DNA of 64,000 nucleotides from an uncultured Bacteroidota bacterium (GTDB taxonomy: Bacteria > Bacteroidota > Bacteroidia > Flavobacteriales > Flavobacteriaceae). Both the position numbers and the translations under genes were made by a program. The stretch lies in assembly GCA_902605445.1 (NCBI GenBank), contig CACLCL010000002.1, forward strand, positions 1 through 64,000, given 5' to 3'. The notes under the pieces were generated by a model that was given only the letters and a program-made list of their open reading frames with translations, was not told the DNA's origin and made no database searches. Of this stretch, positions 51,501-59,910 are shown piece by piece (within the stretch, counting starts at the first letter, position 1; each line of letters opens with the position of its first letter).

Positions 51501-52526
51501 ATAAAAGTCTTCTAATCCATCGTGATTAAAATCAGAAAATACTGCACCCCATGCCCAGTCAGTATCATATATATTAGCCTCTTCAGAGTAATTTGTGTAT
51601 TGAGTTTCTGAATCAAACATTCCATTAACATATAAACTATTTTCTTTGATATTTGAAACAAAAAAATCAATTTTAAGATCATTGTTAAAATCACAAGTTG
51701 CTAAACCCATCCCATCATATGGGTCTTGAACACCAAATTCATTTGCCATATCTATAAAACCTGAACCATTTTGATTAATTAATAGTTGATTGAATTGATC
51801 AAAATCATTAGCAATGTAAATATCAGGGTAGCTATCATCATTGGCGTAGATTGGTATTGCTGAAAAACTATTTGCATTTGTGATGTTTTCTGAGATGTCA
51901 ATACTCTCAAATGTTTCATCACCTAGATTCTTGTATAACTTATTTGGAGATTCAGAATTATAATCTGACAAAAATAAATCTAAATATCCATCTAAATCGT
52001 AATCTAACCAAAGTGCGCCTGCGATATAGCAAGTATCACAATATGTTTCAAGCCCTGCTATTGAGGTCACATTTGTAAATGTACCATTTCCATTATTTTT
52101 ATATAATTGACTTTGTACAGCATTTCCAAGAAACAAATCTGGAAAACCATCATTATTAAAGTCTCCCCAAGATGCAGAAAGTCTGTCTCCGTGTTCAATT
52201 GTATCAAAACTGTAGTCCCCATTTTCATCGTAGTTTATTAAATCTATCTCGTGAAAAAAATTTTGACCAATTCCAGAATTTTCGGTTACGTCAATATAAT
52301 TTCCATTATTCGTGTTTTCCAGTAATCTACTCCAACTCGTTTCACTTGAATCAGAATTAGCACGAACAATGAATATATCCAAGTCTCCATCTTGGTCATA
52401 GTCAGCAACTGCTACTCCGTTGTTGGCAAAAAATCCATCTAAGTCAGAAATTGTGGTAACATCTCTGAATTGTTGTGAATAAAAATATTGCGAAAAAAAG
52501 AATATAAATAAAACTAGGTATTTCAA
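48507..52526 (-). CDS. T9SS-exported FG-GAP/ASPIC protein fused to a vanadium-dependent haloperoxidase
   Basis: 1339 residues. After the signal peptide come FG-GAP/VCBS repeats (about 20-420, many DYDxDGxLD calcium loops) and an ASPIC/UnbV segment (about 430-520). Next are a GCTDENSCNYNPEATLDDNSC motif and an Ig-like stretch (about 550-630). From about 640 a vanadium-haloperoxidase domain runs to about 1250, with KGWYDYIRP (about 1047), VSGHSTYSRAAAEML (about 1155) and SRIWGGIHPYIDD (about 1226). These hold the expected Lys, Arg, Ser-Gly-His, Arg and axial His that bind vanadate. The last 70 residues look like a T9SS sorting domain. It probably oxidises halides at the cell surface. The selectivity (Cl, Br, I) is not readable. 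Confidence 0.85.
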   Translation of the reverse strand: MKYLVLFIFFFSQYFYSQQFRDVTTISDLDGFFANNGVAVADYDQDGDLDIFIVRANSDSSETSWSRLLENTNNGNYIDVTENSGIGQNFFHEIDLINYDENGDYSFDTIEHGDRLSASWGDFNNDGFPDLFLGNAVQSQLYKNNGNGTFTNVTSIAGLETYCDTCYIAGALWLDYDLDGYLDLFLSDYNSESPNKLYKNLGDETFESIDISENITNANSFSAIPIYANDDSYPDIYIANDFDQFNQLLINQNGSGFIDMANEFGVQDPYDGMGLATCDFNNDLKIDFFVSNIKENSLYVNGMFDSETQYTNYSEEANIYDTDWAWGAVFSDFNHDGLEDFYVANGFFNSENDRFMLNQGEGLNNNFVAGTFSGNPPIMSKSRSVVSFDYDNDGDLDLIVTDFFNNIKLWENTSVDAYYSEEIMGSWVKFYLQGTMSNRDAIGSLIQVNFSDGSSQIRQYSGSGYQSQSLAGVHFGAAENLSISSINIKWPNGLEESYNDLNTNSTYKIIEGQALNLIDNNTSIKIQGCTDENSCNYNPEATLDDNSCVYIESQEINGSNIVQPLEVHTYNYSDTSMESYNWSVSNGEIITGNGSSEISVKWDIGQTGIVSLMASSNECSTAIIDYNVNIELPQNSDEFSFSIARLWNEVLLFSIRNDLARPTVHARNLFHTSAAMYDAWSIVNQQGSPYLIGNINNGFESSFSSFSSSENHYEKEINAISYSAYRIIKHRFLNSPGYTEIINRANNLMSVLGLDINNLNSENYSENSIALGNYIAENYIQYGLLDGSNEQDDYENQFYSPVNEPLTPIFSGNPSLTNPNRWQPLTLDVFVDQSGNVLSENTPDFLGAEWGSVWPFGLNQDNLNIYERDGNSYMVYHDPGVPPLIDDNAETNQQFIDAFSMVSIWGSHMTPNNQAIWDISPNSLGNVNDDLFPTDFSDYNNFYDYFGGGDSGQGYTQNPITNESYEVQNVKRGDYTRVLAEYWADGPDSETPPGHWFVLLNEVSDHPELEKKFQGTGNILSDLEWDIKSYFLLGGTMHDVAISVWGIKGWYDYIRPISAIRYFSENGQGSDNSLENFNENGFPLLDGYIEVIQPEDPLAGDSDENVGKIKLYTWRGHNYVGNTETDFAGVGWILAENWWPYQRPTFVTPNFAGYVSGHSTYSRAAAEMLTNFTGSPYFPGGLHTFNAKQNEFLVFEDGPSQDIELQWVSYRDAADQCGLSRIWGGIHPYIDDIPGRIIGNIIGNDSYEFGIQYFENNLSSPEIKLPIPRLLANPIRTGEEIYVINAEEYYKFNLFTIEGKKIEISPIYQNNIFKISTLNLPKGIYFLNTNGYTFKIIIY

Positions 52527-52571
52527 CTTAGGTAAAATTATATTGTATATGCAAATTTAAGAATACAAATA

Positions 52572-52685
52572 TTAATTATTTCTTTTATTAAAATTTTCTT
52601 TGTCAGATTTATTTATTCTGTTAATTAAAACCCACAGAAACAAAGCTATGGCAATAATCCAAAAAAATATATTTAAGATAGACAT
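52572..52685 (-). CDS. 37-residue single-helix membrane protein
   Basis: Too short for the ORF track. It reads MSILNIFFWIIAIALFLWVLINRINKSDKEN and ends in a charged tail. One helix (about 5-22) is followed by a basic region that should be cytoplasmic. Its ATG lies 3 bp after the YbjQ-like stop, so the pair is probably co-transcribed. The clean hydropathy and tight spacing are the support; no family known. Confidence 0.5.
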   Translation of the reverse strand: MSILNIFFWIIAIALFLWVLINRINKSDKENFNKRNN

Positions 52686-52688
52686 AAT

Positions 52689-53003
52689 TTATACAATTTT
52701 TACAGCGGTGCCATATGCTAAAATTTCAGATGCGCCTTGAGTGATTACAGACGTTGTAAATCTAATATTAATAATAGCATCAGCGCCTAAATTTTTTCCA
52801 TCGTCCACCATTCTTTCTATTGCCTGTTCTCTAGCAAAGGCCTGAAGCTTAGTATATTCTTCAATTTCACCTCCTACTATATTTTTTAACATAGCAATTA
52901 TATCTCTACCTGCATTTCTAGTTCTTACCGTTGAGCCACGCGCAATTCCCAACACCTCTTTTATTTCTTTACCAGCAATTGTTTCTGTTGTAGATAATAC
53001 CAT
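52689..53003 (-). CDS. YbjQ family (DUF74) protein
   Basis: 104 residues with the YbjQ core: a V-LSTTETIAGKEIKEVLGIARGSTVR start, ERMVDDGKNLGADAIINIRFTTS in the middle and ILAYGTAVKI at the end. The fold is a small alpha/beta pentamer; 'heavy-metal binding' is an old annotation with little support. It is followed after 3 bp by a 37-residue membrane protein gene. Confidence 0.88.
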   Translation of the reverse strand: MVLSTTETIAGKEIKEVLGIARGSTVRTRNAGRDIIAMLKNIVGGEIEEYTKLQAFAREQAIERMVDDGKNLGADAIINIRFTTSVITQGASEILAYGTAVKIV

Positions 53004-53043
53004 TTTTTTTTAATAAATATATTAAAACTTTACATAATAGAAA

Positions 53044-53238
53044 TTGGATATTTTAAAAATGAGTATTTTATTTATAAGGGATATAATGATTACTGTTTTA
53101 TACCACTTTAGCAATTGTTGTAAAGAAAGAGTTGATTTTATTTTAAAAAATATGAATTTAACAACTTTTAATGCCATAAGGGTAGCATATATTAAAGCGT
53201 TTACAATTGGAGGTTTATTAATGACAATTATTTCATAA
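53044..53238 (+). CDS. small ORF of doubtful status
   Basis: A 64-codon frame from TTG, or 59 codons from the ATG at 53059. The residues include a Cys-Cys pair (HFSNCCKER) and a hydrophobic end (AFTIGGLLMTIIS). It sits between YbjQ and the persulfide dioxygenase-like gene, 12 bp before the latter, where a leader would be expected. No family is recognised, and the composition does not decide the matter. It may be only a transcribed leader. Confidence 0.25.
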   Translation: MDILKMSILFIRDIMITVLYHFSNCCKERVDFILKNMNLTTFNAIRVAYIKAFTIGGLLMTIIS

Positions 53239-53250
53239 TTTTAGAAATCT

Positions 53251-54651
53251 ATGAAAGTTGAACAAATTTATACTAAATGCTTATCTCAAGCATCTTACAT
53301 AATTGACAATAACGGTGAGTGTGCAGTAATTGATCCACTTAGAGAGGTGGATTATTACATAAAAAGAGCTAAAAAAAATAGGTCTGAAATTAAATACATA
53401 TTACAGACTCACTTTCATGCAGATTTTGTTAGTGGACATCTAACACTCTCGAAAATAACTGGTGCAAAAATAATTTATGGGCCAAATGCCGACCCAAAAT
53501 ATGAAGCAACAATTTGTAAAGATGGAGATATTTTTTCTGTTGGTAATTTAAGTATCAAAGTGATTCATACCCCAGGACATACACTAGAAAGTGTTTCATA
53601 TTTGCTTTTTGATGAAGAAAATAAACCAAGCTCAATTTTTACCGGTGATACATTATTTTTAGGTGATGTTGGAATTCCAGACGTAGCTCAGAGATATGAG
53701 AATCTGACAAAAGAAGATTTGGCTGGAACTTTATTCGATTCAATTAATATAAAAATAAAGCCACTTGACGAAAATTTAATCATATATCCTGGTCATGGAG
53801 CTGGCTCAGCATGTGGCAAGAATATGATGAAAGCAACATCGGACACGTTAAAAAATCAAAAGCTTGTCAATTATTCAATGAATGGAACTGTAAATAAAAA
53901 TGAATTTATAAAAAAATTGACAGATAACCTTCCAGAACCTCCCGCCTATTTTCCTTCGAATGTCATATTAAATAAAGATGGATATGATGATATTGATAAT
54001 GTGATTAAAAGTTCATTAAATAAGATCTCAAATGAAAAAATTGAATTTTTTCAAAATCAAGAAGATGTGGTTTTTATTGATACAAGGAAAAGGAGTCACT
54101 ATATTAAATCACATATCAAAGGTTCAATCTTTATTGGTCTTGAAGGACGTTTTGCTCCATGGGTAGGTGAATTATTAAAAAGCATCGATACAAAAATCAT
54201 TGTTGTATGTAACAAAGATAAAGAGGTAGAGGCTATTACAAGATTATCAAGGATTGGATTTGATAAATGTATAGGTTTTATTGTTGATGAACCAAGAATG
54301 TGGAAAAAATACAACATTAATATTGACAGTATTAACAATATTAAATCAAAAGAATTCATCGATATTCTTAAAGTTAAAAGAATTGGGGTTATTGATGTTA
54401 GAAGTGAATCTGAATACAAAGAAAATCATATAGAAAGTGCAATAAATATTCCTTTAAGTATTTTGGAAAGTGGTCTATCAAAAATTGATAAAAATTCAGA
54501 ATACTACTTACATTGTGCTGGTGGATACAGGTCTATAATTGCTATTTCAATACTTAAAAAATTAGGTTTTGAAAAACTAATAAATATCCAAGAGGGATTT
54601 AAAGGTATTAGAGAAACAAATTTAAATATTAGTTGCTTTAACAGTCTATGA
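53251..54651 (+). CDS. MBL-fold persulfide dioxygenase-like protein with two rhodanese domains
   Basis: 466 residues. The N-terminal metallo-beta-lactamase domain (1-240) has THFHADFVSGH, HTPGHTLESVSY, TGDTLFLGDVGIPD and IYPGHGAGSACG, the metal site of ETHE1-like persulfide dioxygenases. Two rhodanese domains follow (about 265-360 and 370-466). The second has the active-site loop LHCAGGYRS; the first has VVCNKDKE. The enzyme oxidises glutathione persulfide or related sulfane sulfur to sulfite. The fusion form is common in Bacteroidota. It is a single gene, convergent with prmA. Confidence 0.87.
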   Translation: MKVEQIYTKCLSQASYIIDNNGECAVIDPLREVDYYIKRAKKNRSEIKYILQTHFHADFVSGHLTLSKITGAKIIYGPNADPKYEATICKDGDIFSVGNLSIKVIHTPGHTLESVSYLLFDEENKPSSIFTGDTLFLGDVGIPDVAQRYENLTKEDLAGTLFDSINIKIKPLDENLIIYPGHGAGSACGKNMMKATSDTLKNQKLVNYSMNGTVNKNEFIKKLTDNLPEPPAYFPSNVILNKDGYDDIDNVIKSSLNKISNEKIEFFQNQEDVVFIDTRKRSHYIKSHIKGSIFIGLEGRFAPWVGELLKSIDTKIIVVCNKDKEVEAITRLSRIGFDKCIGFIVDEPRMWKKYNINIDSINNIKSKEFIDILKVKRIGVIDVRSESEYKENHIESAINIPLSILESGLSKIDKNSEYYLHCAGGYRSIIAISILKKLGFEKLINIQEGFKGIRETNLNISCFNSL

Positions 54652-54656
54652 TATTG

Positions 54657-55493
54657 TCAATATTTTTGAAATAAAGTTGAAACCCATTTATTTTTAGTTT
54701 TATAATTTACTAGATTATAATCATATAGCATTAATCTATTTGCTACCATTTCAACATCCGATTCGTAAAAACCACTTAGTAAAATCTTTGATTGTTTTTT
54801 TGAAATTAAACTAAAATTTTTGAAGTTATTCATAAGGGTGTTTAGGGTTATATTTGAAATTATTAAATCGTAGTAGTTGCCAATTAAAGATTCTGGAGGT
54901 GTGTTAAATAAATTTATATTTTGACATTTATTTATTTTAATATTTTCTTTTGAGCTTTGAAATGCATTTCGATTTATATCGATTGCATCAACCGACTTTG
55001 CTCCTTTTTTATCACAAAGTATCGATAGTATTCCTGTTCCACACCCAACATCGCAAATAGACTTATTATTTAAATTCATTTCTAATAAATATTCAATTAT
55101 TAATCTAGTTGTTTCATGGTGACCTGTACCAAAACTCATTTCAGGTTTAATAACAATCTCGTACTCAAATTCAGTTTTTTTATGAAACGGTGCCCTGATT
55201 ATACAATTTGGGTAAATTAAAACGGGCTTGTAGTTTTGCTCCCATTTTTTATTCCAATTTACATTTTTGATTGATTCAATTTCATATTTTATTTGAAATT
55301 CATTTGAGTTAAATATTTTTACTTTTTTCAATTCAGTCTCATCAAATAATGTTTTTTTTATGTAGGCATTTACTCCTGAATTTATTTCTTCAAAGACATC
55401 AAAGTTTAATTGGCTTAGTTCAGCTATTAAAATTTCAGTACCTGGCTTTGTTGGGGAAATACTAAATGTAAAGCGTAAAATATCATCATTCAT
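54657..55493 (-). CDS. prmA: ribosomal protein L11 methyltransferase
   Basis: 278 residues. An N-terminal L11-recognition part leads to PEMSFGTGHHETTRLIIEYL and SICDVGCGTGILSILCDKKGA (SAM site), then LIISNITLNTL. PrmA trimethylates residues of L11 before ribosome assembly. It starts 8 bp inside the tpiA end (overlap 55486-55493), so the two are coupled. The neighbouring gene order (DUF1599, BT_3928, permease, tpiA, prmA) is typical of Flavobacteriia, apart from the permease. Confidence 0.93.
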   Translation of the reverse strand: MNDDILRFTFSISPTKPGTEILIAELSQLNFDVFEEINSGVNAYIKKTLFDETELKKVKIFNSNEFQIKYEIESIKNVNWNKKWEQNYKPVLIYPNCIIRAPFHKKTEFEYEIVIKPEMSFGTGHHETTRLIIEYLLEMNLNNKSICDVGCGTGILSILCDKKGAKSVDAIDINRNAFQSSKENIKINKCQNINLFNTPPESLIGNYYDLIISNITLNTLMNNFKNFSLISKKQSKILLSGFYESDVEMVANRLMLYDYNLVNYKTKNKWVSTLFQKY

Positions 55494-56241
55494 TTGAAAT
55501 ATTCAATATTTCTAAAAAATCCTCAGCATTTAATGATGCTCCACCAATCAAGGCACCATCTACATCATCAAGGGAAAAAATTTCACTTGCATTTGATGGT
55601 TTTACGCTACCACCATATAAAATTCTTAAACGTTTTGAATTATCTGAGGAGTATCTGATTTTAATTAAATCTCTAATATACTTATGCATTGATTGAATTT
55701 GGTTTGTATTTGCAGTTTTTCCTGTACCAATTGCCCAAACAGGTTCATAGGCAATTGTTATTTTTGAAAAATCATTTTCATTTAAGGAGAAAACTTCATT
55801 TTCAATTTGACTTTTAATAACTTCAAAATGCTTGTCAGATTCCCTTTGAACTAAATGCTCACCAATGCAATAAATAACATTCATTGAATTTTTTATGGCA
55901 CTATTGATTTTATTTGATACAATTACAGCACTTTCATTGAATATATTTCTTCTTTCACTATGACCAATAATTACTGTATTTATATCAATACTTTTTAACA
56001 TTTCGCAAGAAATTTCTCCTGTATATGCACCTCTAGTTTCATGATGTATATTTTGAGCAATAACCTCTATTTTTGAGGAACTCAGGTAATCTGATAATTT
56101 TTGCAGATAAGTAAAAGCTGGAGCAACTTTCACATCAATATTGTTAAATTGATATTCATTAATTTTAGATATTAAATCTAAAGACTCTTGAAAAGTCAGA
56201 TTCATTTTCCAATTACCAGCTATGAGTTTTCTTTTTTTCAA
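55486..56241 (-). CDS. tpiA: triosephosphate isomerase
   Basis: 251 residues, standard length. K12 in AGNWKMN, H94 in IIGHSERR and E166 in AYEPVWAIGTG form the catalytic set, with LYGGSVKPSNA and GALIGGASL closing the barrel. It interconverts DHAP and glyceraldehyde 3-phosphate. It lies 2 bp downstream of the DppB-like permease and overlaps prmA. Confidence 0.97.
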   Translation of the reverse strand: MKKRKLIAGNWKMNLTFQESLDLISKINEYQFNNIDVKVAPAFTYLQKLSDYLSSSKIEVIAQNIHHETRGAYTGEISCEMLKSIDINTVIIGHSERRNIFNESAVIVSNKINSAIKNSMNVIYCIGEHLVQRESDKHFEVIKSQIENEVFSLNENDFSKITIAYEPVWAIGTGKTANTNQIQSMHKYIRDLIKIRYSSDNSKRLRILYGGSVKPSNASEIFSLDDVDGALIGGASLNAEDFLEILNISNE

Positions 56242-56243
56242 AA

Positions 56244-57317
56244 TTAAATTTTTATTCTTGGGTCTAATTTAACATATATTATGTCTACAATTGAATTAAT
56301 AATTATAAAAATAAAGGCAATAGTAATTACACAACCCATTATTACCGGAATATCAAGTTCGTTTAAGGCATTCACAATTTCTTTACCAATCCCATTCCAA
56401 CCAAAAATATACTCAACAAAAACAGCACCAGCCAATAAAGAAGCAAACCACCCAGAAATTGATGTAATCACAGGGTTTAACGAATTTTTCAAAGCATGGT
56501 TTTTTATAATTTTATATTTGGACAGCCCTTTTGCACGTGCTGTTCTTATATAGTCTAGACCTAATACCTTAACCAACTCATTTCTCAAAAGCTGTGAAAT
56601 AACTGAAATTGGTCGAATACCTAAAACTAATGATGGTAAAATTAGATTTTTAAGCTTCAAATGATACTTTTCACCATAATCATCCAACTCATATAAACTG
56701 CCGGTCATTTCCAGACCTGTGTAATCCCTCAATATAAAACCAAAAATCCATGCAAATAAAATTGCACTGAAAAAAGAAGGCAAGCTCATACCAATTGTAC
56801 TGACAAACTGAATTGAAATATCAATGAAAGAATCTTTATATAACACAGAGATTATTGCTAAAATAAATCCAAAAATTACAGCTATGATTATTGAAGAAGT
56901 TGCCAAAACGATTGTGTTTGGTAATGTTTGGTATATAATCTCAGAAACATTTTTCCCTTGATTTACAAATGAAGTTCTTAAAAATGGTTGTTTTAAGTAT
57001 ACTGAATATGAGTCAAATTGCAAAATTTTAAAACCTCTATGCTTTGTTTTATCAAAAAAAGTATAGGAATTAGTATTATTAGAATGGAATGAAACCGGTG
57101 ACAGATCGTTCAAATATAAAATGTATTGTTTTGATAGTGGCTTGTCAAAAGCGTATTTTTTTTTTATAATATTTAACTGCTCAAGGTCGTCATTTTGACC
57201 TAGCATCATTCTTGCCGGATCACCGGGAAGAATATTAAGAAGAAAAAAAACCAAAGTAACAACACCTAATAATGTTACAAATAAATTTAAAATTTTATTA
57301 GCTATATAGGGAATCAA
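56244..57317 (-). CDS. DppB/OppB-like ABC transporter permease
   Basis: 357 residues, six helices. The N-terminal LFVTLLGVVTLVFFLLNILPGDPARMMLGQN is the classic DppB start, and ARAKGLSKYKIIKNHALKNSLNPVI is the EAA-type loop that contacts the ATPase. It would import peptides or nickel, but no other subunit of the transporter is in the window; these must be elsewhere. An insert of about 60 residues after the first helix (SVYLKQPFLRTSFV) is normal for Bacteroidota members. It is co-transcribed with the BT_3928-like gene upstream, with no gap. Confidence 0.85.
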   Translation of the reverse strand: MIPYIANKILNLFVTLLGVVTLVFFLLNILPGDPARMMLGQNDDLEQLNIIKKKYAFDKPLSKQYILYLNDLSPVSFHSNNTNSYTFFDKTKHRGFKILQFDSYSVYLKQPFLRTSFVNQGKNVSEIIYQTLPNTIVLATSSIIIAVIFGFILAIISVLYKDSFIDISIQFVSTIGMSLPSFFSAILFAWIFGFILRDYTGLEMTGSLYELDDYGEKYHLKLKNLILPSLVLGIRPISVISQLLRNELVKVLGLDYIRTARAKGLSKYKIIKNHALKNSLNPVITSISGWFASLLAGAVFVEYIFGWNGIGKEIVNALNELDIPVIMGCVITIAFIFIIINSIVDIIYVKLDPRIKI

Positions 57318-58439
57318 CTATTCAAAATTAAGCTGTGAAAAATCATTATAATGTTTTTTACTAATTACAATACCATTTTTAAGTTGTAGTAAACCTGGAT
57401 TTGACCTTATGGTTGTTTTGAGGGCTGTTTCATCACAATTGTAAAAATCAAAGGCAATATTATTTTTTGTAGTAAAACCTTTAATAATTTCATCCGATGA
57501 TGAGGTTAATCCAATTACTTTATATCCGTTTTCATATGCAGACTTTGCAGTTATTTGCCATTGCCTATTTGCTTTATTTGAAATTTTATTTAAATCATAT
57601 GAAACAAAAATTAATAATTTTTTTTCAGAGAGAATTTCATTTGTGTAATCAATACCATTTTTTTCAATTGTAAAATCATAAATACTCGGTTCATAACCCT
57701 TTTGTATTAAAACTGGATCTCCAATATTTTCAAGCCATTCATATAGTTGAAAATTATTTACATATTCCTGCTCGGAAATTTCAATTATTTCTGCGTTATC
57801 TAAACGCTTAACTTTCATTATTTGTGAATATTTGTCACATGGCAATCCTAGTTGGGAACAATCTTTTCTAGCTTCAATAATATTGGTGCCAATTTTATAT
57901 GCTCTAAAGTCGACATAAGGCAAATGATTTAAAACATTGTAAACAATTATTAAGCATATAAAAATAGATACTGATGATATATATATATTAGTTTTACCTT
58001 TCAACAAAGGCAAAATATAATTTTGTTGAAAGAACAAGACTAAAATCATAATTAATAAAATTATATCTTTAACGAATGATTCCCAGGGTGTTAGCTTAAT
58101 AGCATCTCCAAAACAACCACAATCAGTCACCTTATTAAAATATGCTGAATACCAAGTAAGAAAAGTAAAAAAGACTATCATCAATAATAAACTCCAAAGA
58201 GTAAATTTCTTTTTGAATCCCAGTAATAAAAAAATGCCTAGTACTACTTCAAAAATTACAATGAAAATTGCCACTGGTAAAGCAATGGGTATTAAAAAAT
58301 CAATATTAAAAACTGTTGGGCCAAAATATTCCTCCAGCTTAAATGAAAATCCAATGGGGTCATTTATTTTAATAAGTCCAGAAAAAATAAACAAAGATCC
58401 TACAGATAATCTAAAAAAATGTACAATATACTTAATCAT
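57318..58439 (-). CDS. BT_3928-family DoxX/thioredoxin-like membrane protein
   Basis: 373 residues. Four N-terminal helices form a DoxX/MauE-like domain (FFRLSVGSLFIFSGLIKINDPIGFSFKLEEYF), which includes DCGCFGDAIKLTPWESFVKD, the paired-cysteine motif. The C-terminal part (about 180-373) is a soluble thioredoxin-like domain without an obvious CxxC. The family is common in Bacteroidota next to DUF1599 and tpiA. It probably moves thiols or electrons across the inner membrane; the exact reaction is unknown. It overlaps the DUF1599 end by 8 bp. Confidence 0.83.
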   Translation of the reverse strand: MIKYIVHFFRLSVGSLFIFSGLIKINDPIGFSFKLEEYFGPTVFNIDFLIPIALPVAIFIVIFEVVLGIFLLLGFKKKFTLWSLLLMIVFFTFLTWYSAYFNKVTDCGCFGDAIKLTPWESFVKDIILLIMILVLFFQQNYILPLLKGKTNIYISSVSIFICLIIVYNVLNHLPYVDFRAYKIGTNIIEARKDCSQLGLPCDKYSQIMKVKRLDNAEIIEISEQEYVNNFQLYEWLENIGDPVLIQKGYEPSIYDFTIEKNGIDYTNEILSEKKLLIFVSYDLNKISNKANRQWQITAKSAYENGYKVIGLTSSSDEIIKGFTTKNNIAFDFYNCDETALKTTIRSNPGLLQLKNGIVISKKHYNDFSQLNFE

Positions 58440-58971
58440 TTTGTAAGTGAATTAGAGCAAAAACAGCATAATTAACAATGTCAGCAAAATTAGCGTCAAT
58501 TCCCTCACTAACCAAGGTGTTGCCCTTGTTTTTATCAATTTGTTTTATACGCAATAACTTTTGTAAAATAAGATCTGTAAGTGAACTAATCCTCATTTCC
58601 CGCCATGCCTCGCCATAATCATGGTTCTTATTTAACATTAAACTTCTAGTATTTTCTGACATTTTATCATATAGTTCAATACACTCATCATTATCTAAGT
58701 CTGGCACTTCAGAATGGCCTTTTTCAATTTGTATTAATGCCATAATTGAATAATTAACAATTCCGATGAATTCATCAGCTTGACCCTCATCGACTTTTTG
58801 AATTTCATTTAGCTGAATACTTCTTATTCTTTGGGCTTTGATAAAAATTTGATCAGTTAATGAAGGTAATCTCAAAATACGCCATGCACTACCATAATCA
58901 ACCAATTTTTTTTTAAATAAAGATTTACAATCAGTGATAATATTATCATAGTGGTTTAATGTATTTTGCAT
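58432..58971 (-). CDS. DUF1599 protein
   Basis: 179 residues made of two similar halves. Each has a LFKKKLVDYGSAWRILRLPSLTDQIFIKAQRI- or MLNKNHDYGEAWREMRISSLTDLILQKLLRI-type core and a (D/N)IVNY(A/S) stretch, the signature of DUF1599. The internal duplication is visible on reading. No function is established, but the helical DYG..W..MR pattern recalls nucleotide-handling all-alpha enzymes. It is the first gene of the BT_3928-permease-tpiA-prmA run and divergent from folP by 83 bp. Confidence 0.88.
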   Translation of the reverse strand: MQNTLNHYDNIITDCKSLFKKKLVDYGSAWRILRLPSLTDQIFIKAQRIRSIQLNEIQKVDEGQADEFIGIVNYSIMALIQIEKGHSEVPDLDNDECIELYDKMSENTRSLMLNKNHDYGEAWREMRISSLTDLILQKLLRIKQIDKNKGNTLVSEGIDANFADIVNYAVFALIHLQND

Positions 58972-59054
58972 TTATTTAGCTAAATTTCACATAAATTACG
59001 ATTAAAATATATAAATGTTCAAACTTAATCATAGAAAATTTTAAACATAATTTA

Positions 59055-59879
59055 ATGAATTTAAAAATCAGAGATAAATTGCTAAATCTAGAGCAACCTA
59101 AAATAATGGCAATATTAAATGTCACCCCTGATTCATTTTTTGATGGTGGTAAATTTAATACCGAAATAAAAGTTTTGAATCAAGTTGAAAAATTTATCAA
59201 TGAGGGAGCAGATATTATTGATATTGGAGGTTATAGCTCAAGACCTGGTGCTAAAAATATTTCAATCGAAATTGAGCTAAAAAGGGTTATCTCAAATATT
59301 AAACTTATCAGAAAAGAATTTCCTGAAATATTTATATCGATCGATACGTTCAGGAGTGAAGTTGCTAGGGAATCCTATTTTAGTGGTGCCGATATTATTA
59401 ATGATATTTCGGGTGGGAATTTGGATACAGAAATGTTAAAAACTGTCGGTGATTTGGGAGCTCCATACATACTTATGCATATGAGAGGTAATCCTCAAAA
59501 TATGTCTCTTAAAACAAATTATAAAAATATTACACAAGAAATATTAGATTACCTTTCCAATGGTATTGAACTCGCAAAAGAAAATGGAATAAATGATATT
59601 ATTATTGATCCAGGGTTTGGCTTTGCAAAAAATATTAAGCAAAATTTTACTCTATTGAATAATCTGAAGGATTTTAAAGTACTAAACTATCCAATTTTAG
59701 TTGGTATTTCTAGAAAATCAATGATATATAAAACATTAAATATTGAAGTTCAAGAGGCATTGAACGGAACTACAGTTCTTCACACAGTTGCACTTTTGAA
59801 AGGTGCTAATATAATTAGAACCCATGATGTAAAAGAACTTATGGAATGCATTAAATTAATTGATGAATTAGATTGTTAA
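59055..59879 (+). CDS. folP: dihydropteroate synthase
   Basis: 274 residues, standard length. IMAILNVTPDSFFDGGKF (pterin/diphosphate loop), DIIDIGGYSSRPGA, ISIDTFRSEVA, DIINDISGGN, YILMHMRGNPQNM and ILVGISRKSMI form the barrel motifs. It joins p-aminobenzoate to the pterin in folate synthesis and is the sulfonamide target. It is followed by cdaA after 31 bp, a conserved pair in Bacteroidota. Confidence 0.96.
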   Translation: MNLKIRDKLLNLEQPKIMAILNVTPDSFFDGGKFNTEIKVLNQVEKFINEGADIIDIGGYSSRPGAKNISIEIELKRVISNIKLIRKEFPEIFISIDTFRSEVARESYFSGADIINDISGGNLDTEMLKTVGDLGAPYILMHMRGNPQNMSLKTNYKNITQEILDYLSNGIELAKENGINDIIIDPGFGFAKNIKQNFTLLNNLKDFKVLNYPILVGISRKSMIYKTLNIEVQEALNGTTVLHTVALLKGANIIRTHDVKELMECIKLIDELDC

Positions 59880-59910
59880 AGTTTTTTAACTATATATATT
59901 TGTATTAACT

